A DNA stretch of 35,014 bases from positions 1-35,014 of the forward strand of contig CANFHX010000031.1 of assembly GCA_947446865.1 (NCBI GenBank). Direction: 5' to 3'. This DNA is from Flavobacteriaceae bacterium. Lineage in GTDB: Bacteria > Bacteroidota > Bacteroidia > Flavobacteriales > Flavobacteriaceae. This document shows, in pieces, positions 32,044-35,014 of this stretch; position 1 is the first letter of the stretch; each line of letters opens with the position of its first letter. The translations under genes and the position numbers were made by a program. The notes under the pieces are model-generated. The model had not been told where the DNA came from, searched no databases, and saw nothing but the letters and a program-made list of their open reading frames with translations.

Positions 32044-33627
32044 ATGAAAAATAAAATATTAAGTCTATTGTTTCTAGTTGCAGTAACATCAATGTTTACT
32101 GTGTCTTGTTCAAAAGATATTGCAAAAACGGAAGAGGATTCGGATTATTTAACTTCGGAGACTTTCTTTCAAAATGAAGCTTCCTATAAGCAGTTTTTAG
32201 CTAAATTGTATATGGGCTTAGCAACGTCTGGTCAGGGTGGTCCAAACGGAGCTCCAGATATTGCTGGGATTGATGGTGGATTCGGTCAATATTTAAGAGC
32301 TTATTGGCAATTAAATGAAATTACAACGGATGAAGCTATTATTGGTTGGGCTGATGGAAACTTACCATCTTTAAACAACCATACATGGGGTTCTAATAAT
32401 GAATTCATATATGCAATGTTTTCTCGTGGTATGTACCAAGTATCTCTATGTAATGAATTTATCCGTCAAACTTCGGATGATAAATTAAATAGTAGAAATG
32501 TTTCTGCAACTACACGTGCAGAGATTGTAAACTTTAGAGCGGAAGCTCGTTTCTTAAGAGCATATTCTTATTGGAACTTGATGGATATGTTTGGAAATAT
32601 TCCATTCGTAACAGAAAATGATGCAGTAGGATATTTTCTGCCTCCTCAAAAAGACAGATCTTTCATGTTTGATTACATAGTAACCGAATTAAATTCTATT
32701 GATGGCGATTTAAAAGCTTCGGGAACTAATGAATATGGAAGAATTGATAAAGTTGCTGGTAAAATGTTGTTGGCAAAAATGTACCTAAACGCTCAAGTAT
32801 ATATCAATCAAGATAAATTTGCAGAAGCATCTACAGCTCTAGCACCAGTGTTAAGCTCTACTTATTCTATTAACACAAGTTCAAGTTATGCTAAATTATT
32901 TATGGCAGATAATGATACAAATGGATCGCAATCAGAAATTATTTTTCCAATTCGTTTTGATGGTATTAACACTCAAACATGGGGAGGTACAACATTTATT
33001 ACCCATGCTTCTGTAGGAGGATCTATGAATCCTGCTAGTTCTGGAATCAATGGTGGCTGGGGAGGTTTAAGAACTAGACAAGAACTTGTAGCTAAATTTG
33101 CTGGAGATCCAAGAGGTATGTTCTATACGTCTGGTCAAAATTTATCTATTGCAAATGTTGGAAACTTTACTGATGGTTATGCCGTTCAGAAATTCAAAAA
33201 TATTAAGTCAACAGGTGGTCAAGGTTCGGATGCTTCTGGTAATTTTGTGGACACCGATTTCCCATTATTTAGATTAGGAGATGCTTACTTGATGTATGCT
33301 GAATTAGCTGCAAGAGGTCAAGGAAGTACTTCTCAAGCAGCTACTTATGTAAATGTTCTAAGAACTAGAGCAGGTTCAACTGCTGTAACTGCAGCTGATA
33401 TCAATTTAAACTTTGTTTTAGATGAAAGAGCACGTGAGTTATACTGGGAAGGACATAGAAGACAAGATTTAATCCGTTTTGGAAAATATACTGGTGGTAC
33501 TTACAACTGGCAATGGAAAGGAAATGTACAAGCTGGAACTAGCATAGATGCTAAATACAACTTGTTCCCAATTCCAGCTAATGCAATTGGTTCTAATCCA
33601 ACTTTACAACAAAATACAGGTTATTAA
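32044..33627 (+). CDS. susD: SusD/RagB-family starch-binding lipoprotein
   Basis: This 527-aa outer-membrane lipoprotein has its lipobox at FTVSC, lipidated C22, followed by SKD. The SusD fold is seen in its TPR-like helices: YKQFLAKLYMGLA early, then RAEARFLRAYSYWNLMDMFGNIPFV (168-192), GKMLLAKMYLNAQVY, and the C-terminal signature LDERARELYWEGHRRQDLIRFGKYT (about 461-485). It forms the lid over the SusC barrel and binds the polysaccharide. It is in an operon with susC and a SusE/F-like gene. Confidence 0.96.
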   Translation: MKNKILSLLFLVAVTSMFTVSCSKDIAKTEEDSDYLTSETFFQNEASYKQFLAKLYMGLATSGQGGPNGAPDIAGIDGGFGQYLRAYWQLNEITTDEAIIGWADGNLPSLNNHTWGSNNEFIYAMFSRGMYQVSLCNEFIRQTSDDKLNSRNVSATTRAEIVNFRAEARFLRAYSYWNLMDMFGNIPFVTENDAVGYFLPPQKDRSFMFDYIVTELNSIDGDLKASGTNEYGRIDKVAGKMLLAKMYLNAQVYINQDKFAEASTALAPVLSSTYSINTSSSYAKLFMADNDTNGSQSEIIFPIRFDGINTQTWGGTTFITHASVGGSMNPASSGINGGWGGLRTRQELVAKFAGDPRGMFYTSGQNLSIANVGNFTDGYAVQKFKNIKSTGGQGSDASGNFVDTDFPLFRLGDAYLMYAELAARGQGSTSQAATYVNVLRTRAGSTAVTAADINLNFVLDERARELYWEGHRRQDLIRFGKYTGGTYNWQWKGNVQAGTSIDAKYNLFPIPANAIGSNPTLQQNTGY

Positions 33628-33642
33628 TATTAATAATTAAAA

Positions 33643-33670
33643 TTTCCTTGGAGCGTAAACTCCAAGGAAA
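33643..33670 (+). promoter_or_regulatory. Hairpin between susD and the susE-like gene
   Basis: TTTCCTTGGAG (33643-33653) pairs perfectly with CTCCAAGGAAA (33660-33670), with a 6-nt loop. It is followed by ACTTAAAATAA, not a T run, so it is unlikely to terminate fully. It more likely stabilises the upstream mRNA or reduces expression of the downstream gene (inference). It ends 16 nt before the next ATG and may cover part of the ribosome entry region. Confidence 0.7.
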
Positions 33671-33686
33671 CTTAAAATAACAAATT

Positions 33687-34835
33687 ATGAAAAAAATATT
33701 TTTAAGTTTAATTTTACTAGCAGGTACAATTTCTACAATTGTATCCTGTAGTAATGAAAAGTTAGATCCAGTTGCAGCTTCAAGTTCAATTAATATGACT
33801 GCTCCAACAGGAGGTACTTATGTATTAACTGGAGCTACTGCCGGAACAACTGCATTTACTGCATCTTGGTCTTCTGCTCAATTTGGATTTTCTGCAGCAG
33901 TTACTTATTCTTTGCAAGCTGTAAAAAGCACTCAAAGTTTTGATCTAGCTTCACCTTCTATTGTTTTGGCATCTTTTAATTCAGATGCTGCTGCAAACGA
34001 AAAAGTGGTAAATCAAAGAGATTTGAATAATTTACTTTTAAGTTCCGGTGGATCTATAGGGTCTTCAGGTTCTTTTAAATTAAGAATTATTGGAAAACCA
34101 TCTACACAATTATCAGGTTCTACAAATGGCGTTACAGCTGTTTCTAATGAGGTAACCATCACAGCAACCCCTTATGATACTTTTGATGAATTTTCAAAAT
34201 TATACTTACCAGGAAACTATGGTGGTGCTAGTGGATTTGCAGATTGGTCTGGAGCAGGTAATTCTGCTACAATTTTCTCTGCAGGAAATGATGGTAAATA
34301 CGAAGGTTTCGTATGGATGAATGTTCCTAGTCCTGAATTTAAATTCAATTCTGACCCAACTTGGTCTGGACATGATAGAGGAGAAAGTAGTTCTAATGGA
34401 TCTTATTCAGGAACTTTAGGAGGAAATAACATTAAGCCTGCTGACGGCGCTGGAACCTATTTCTTTACTGTAAATTGGCCGGCTGGAACTTATACTATGT
34501 CAAAAAGACAAGTAGCTATCATTGGAGCAGCAACTCCTAATGGATGGGGTTCTGGAACTTATTTAACTTTTGATACCAATCCAGCTTCTCCTTACTATAA
34601 AATGTACACTATGAACTTAGCATTAGCTGCGGATGAATTTTTAATTCGTTTGTCTGATGACTGGAATAATAAAATGGGTACTTTATCTGGTAATACGGAA
34701 ACTGCTACTACTGGTGGTCAATATAAAATTAAACTTAACGGTGGTAACATGAAAGTTCCTACTGCGGGTAATTATAAAGTAGTTCTTGACATTAGAAATT
34801 CTGCAAATTACAATTTGCGTTTAATGCCAATATAA
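33687..34835 (+). CDS. SusE/SusF-like outer membrane lipoprotein
   Basis: This 382-aa lipoprotein has its lipobox at STIVSC, lipidated C21, followed by SNEK. A SusE-type N-terminal Ig-like domain (about 25-160: INMTAPTGGTYVLTG, FTASWSSAQFGFSAAVTYSLQ) precedes two starch-binding beta domains. The first is about 168-270 (LYLPGNYGGASGFADWSGAGNSATIFS, then KYEGFVWMNVPSPEFKFNSDPTWSGHD). The second is about 275-382 (VAIIGAATPNGWGSGTYLTF, LSDDWNNKMGTLSG). The W-rich strands are where carbohydrate stacks in SusE/F. It is third in the operon after susD, and an IS element begins 34 nt after its stop. Confidence 0.9.
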   Translation: MKKIFLSLILLAGTISTIVSCSNEKLDPVAASSSINMTAPTGGTYVLTGATAGTTAFTASWSSAQFGFSAAVTYSLQAVKSTQSFDLASPSIVLASFNSDAAANEKVVNQRDLNNLLLSSGGSIGSSGSFKLRIIGKPSTQLSGSTNGVTAVSNEVTITATPYDTFDEFSKLYLPGNYGGASGFADWSGAGNSATIFSAGNDGKYEGFVWMNVPSPEFKFNSDPTWSGHDRGESSSNGSYSGTLGGNNIKPADGAGTYFFTVNWPAGTYTMSKRQVAIIGAATPNGWGSGTYLTFDTNPASPYYKMYTMNLALAADEFLIRLSDDWNNKMGTLSGNTETATTGGQYKIKLNGGNMKVPTAGNYKVVLDIRNSANYNLRLMPI

Positions 34836-34869
34836 TTAATTTATTTAAGTAAAGCCCCACTTGAAGAAA

Positions 34870-35014
34870 TAGACTGCACCCAAAAGTTTGGACAAATTTA
34901 TAATTAATTTTGATAATAATGAGCTCGATATTGTATCGGGCTCATTTTGTTTAAATTTGACTTACTTCTGTCATTGTTATAATACTTTATATATTCATTT
35001 ATTTCCTTTTTTAA
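34870..35014 (-). mobile_element. IS3-family (IS150-like) insertion sequence, right end, partial
   Basis: TAGACTGCACCCAAAAGTTT (34870 onward) followed by GGACA is the terminal inverted repeat style of IS150-group elements (compare TGTACTGCACCC... of IS150). Just inside lies the C-terminus of a transposase on the minus strand. The element runs past the window end, so its left end, target duplication and completeness cannot be judged. Confidence 0.82.
34904..35014 (-). CDS. IS3-family transposase (OrfB, rve integrase), C-terminal end only
   Basis: The minus strand is open from the window edge to a TAA at 34906-34904, giving 36 residues. They include EINEYIKYYNNDRSKSNLNK, followed by MSPIQYRAHYYQN. 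YYNN(D/E)R...LNKMSPIQYR is the hallmark of the end of IS3/IS150-family OrfB integrase-type transposases. It is truncated by the window, so intactness is unknown. Confidence 0.88.
   Translation of the reverse strand, partial: LKKEINEYIKYYNNDRSKSNLNKMSPIQYRAHYYQN

Noticed and set aside
1..35014. tRNA genes, riboswitches or a prophage
   Set aside because: I saw no cloverleaf with GTTCRANYC, no recognisable aptamer core and no phage structural or integrase gene. A covariance-model scan would be needed to exclude small RNAs fully.

Overview
The window reads as chromosomal DNA of a Flavobacterium-like member of the Bacteroidota. The evidence is low G+C, promoters of the Bacteroidota type (TTG, about 19-21 nt, TAnnTTTG), secreted proteins with C-terminal type IX (T9SS, Por) sorting tails, a SusC/SusD pair, and structured dispersed repeats in the intergenic regions. 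No close species assignment is possible from the sequence alone.

Left end (1-1240). The window opens inside a 5S rRNA gene, i.e. the end of an rRNA operon. It is followed by about 1 kb of decayed, tandemly arranged cassettes. Each carries the 3' two-thirds of a 5S gene, an intrinsic-terminator hairpin and an A/T-rich spacer, with a second hairpin module interspersed. This is the most unusual stretch of the window.

Housekeeping/accessory block (1245-16933). It holds a small OmpA-barrel-like outer membrane protein (+). All the following genes are on the minus strand: a penicillin-acylase-family amidohydrolase, an arginase/agmatinase-family ureohydrolase, a secreted HEFGH metalloprotease with a T9SS tail, kynureninase, a choice-of-anchor-L adhesin-like T9SS protein, a hypothetical protein, a BaiN/HI0933-type flavoprotein, a glycerophosphodiester phosphodiesterase and a JmjC/cupin-like protein. 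The flavoprotein gene has a decayed duplicate of its 3' end about 2 kb away. That duplicate abuts ten 21-bp tandem repeats and a 61-bp direct repeat. Three copies of a structured element (conserved flanks around a variable hairpin) each lie just downstream of a minus-strand gene.

Maltodextrin/starch utilisation locus (17249-34835). A LacI-family regulator sits between two divergent units. To the right (+) are susC, susD and a SusE/F-like lipoprotein for outer-membrane capture and import. To the left (-) are an MFS sugar transporter, beta-phosphoglucomutase, a GH65 phosphorylase, a GH13 SusA-like enzyme, a GH31 alpha-glucosidase and a second GH13 alpha-amylase. The three GH13/GH31 enzymes have plain signal peptides and are probably periplasmic. 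The MFS carrier would take maltose into the cytoplasm, GH65 would phosphorolyse it to glucose and beta-glucose-1-phosphate, and PgmB would convert the latter to glucose-6-phosphate. Palindromes of the form CGAAAACGTTTTCG lie upstream of both units and are the likely LacI-type operators.

Right end (34870-35014). An IS3-family (IS150-like) element begins immediately after the susE-like gene and runs off the window. Its transposase C-terminus is visible on the minus strand.
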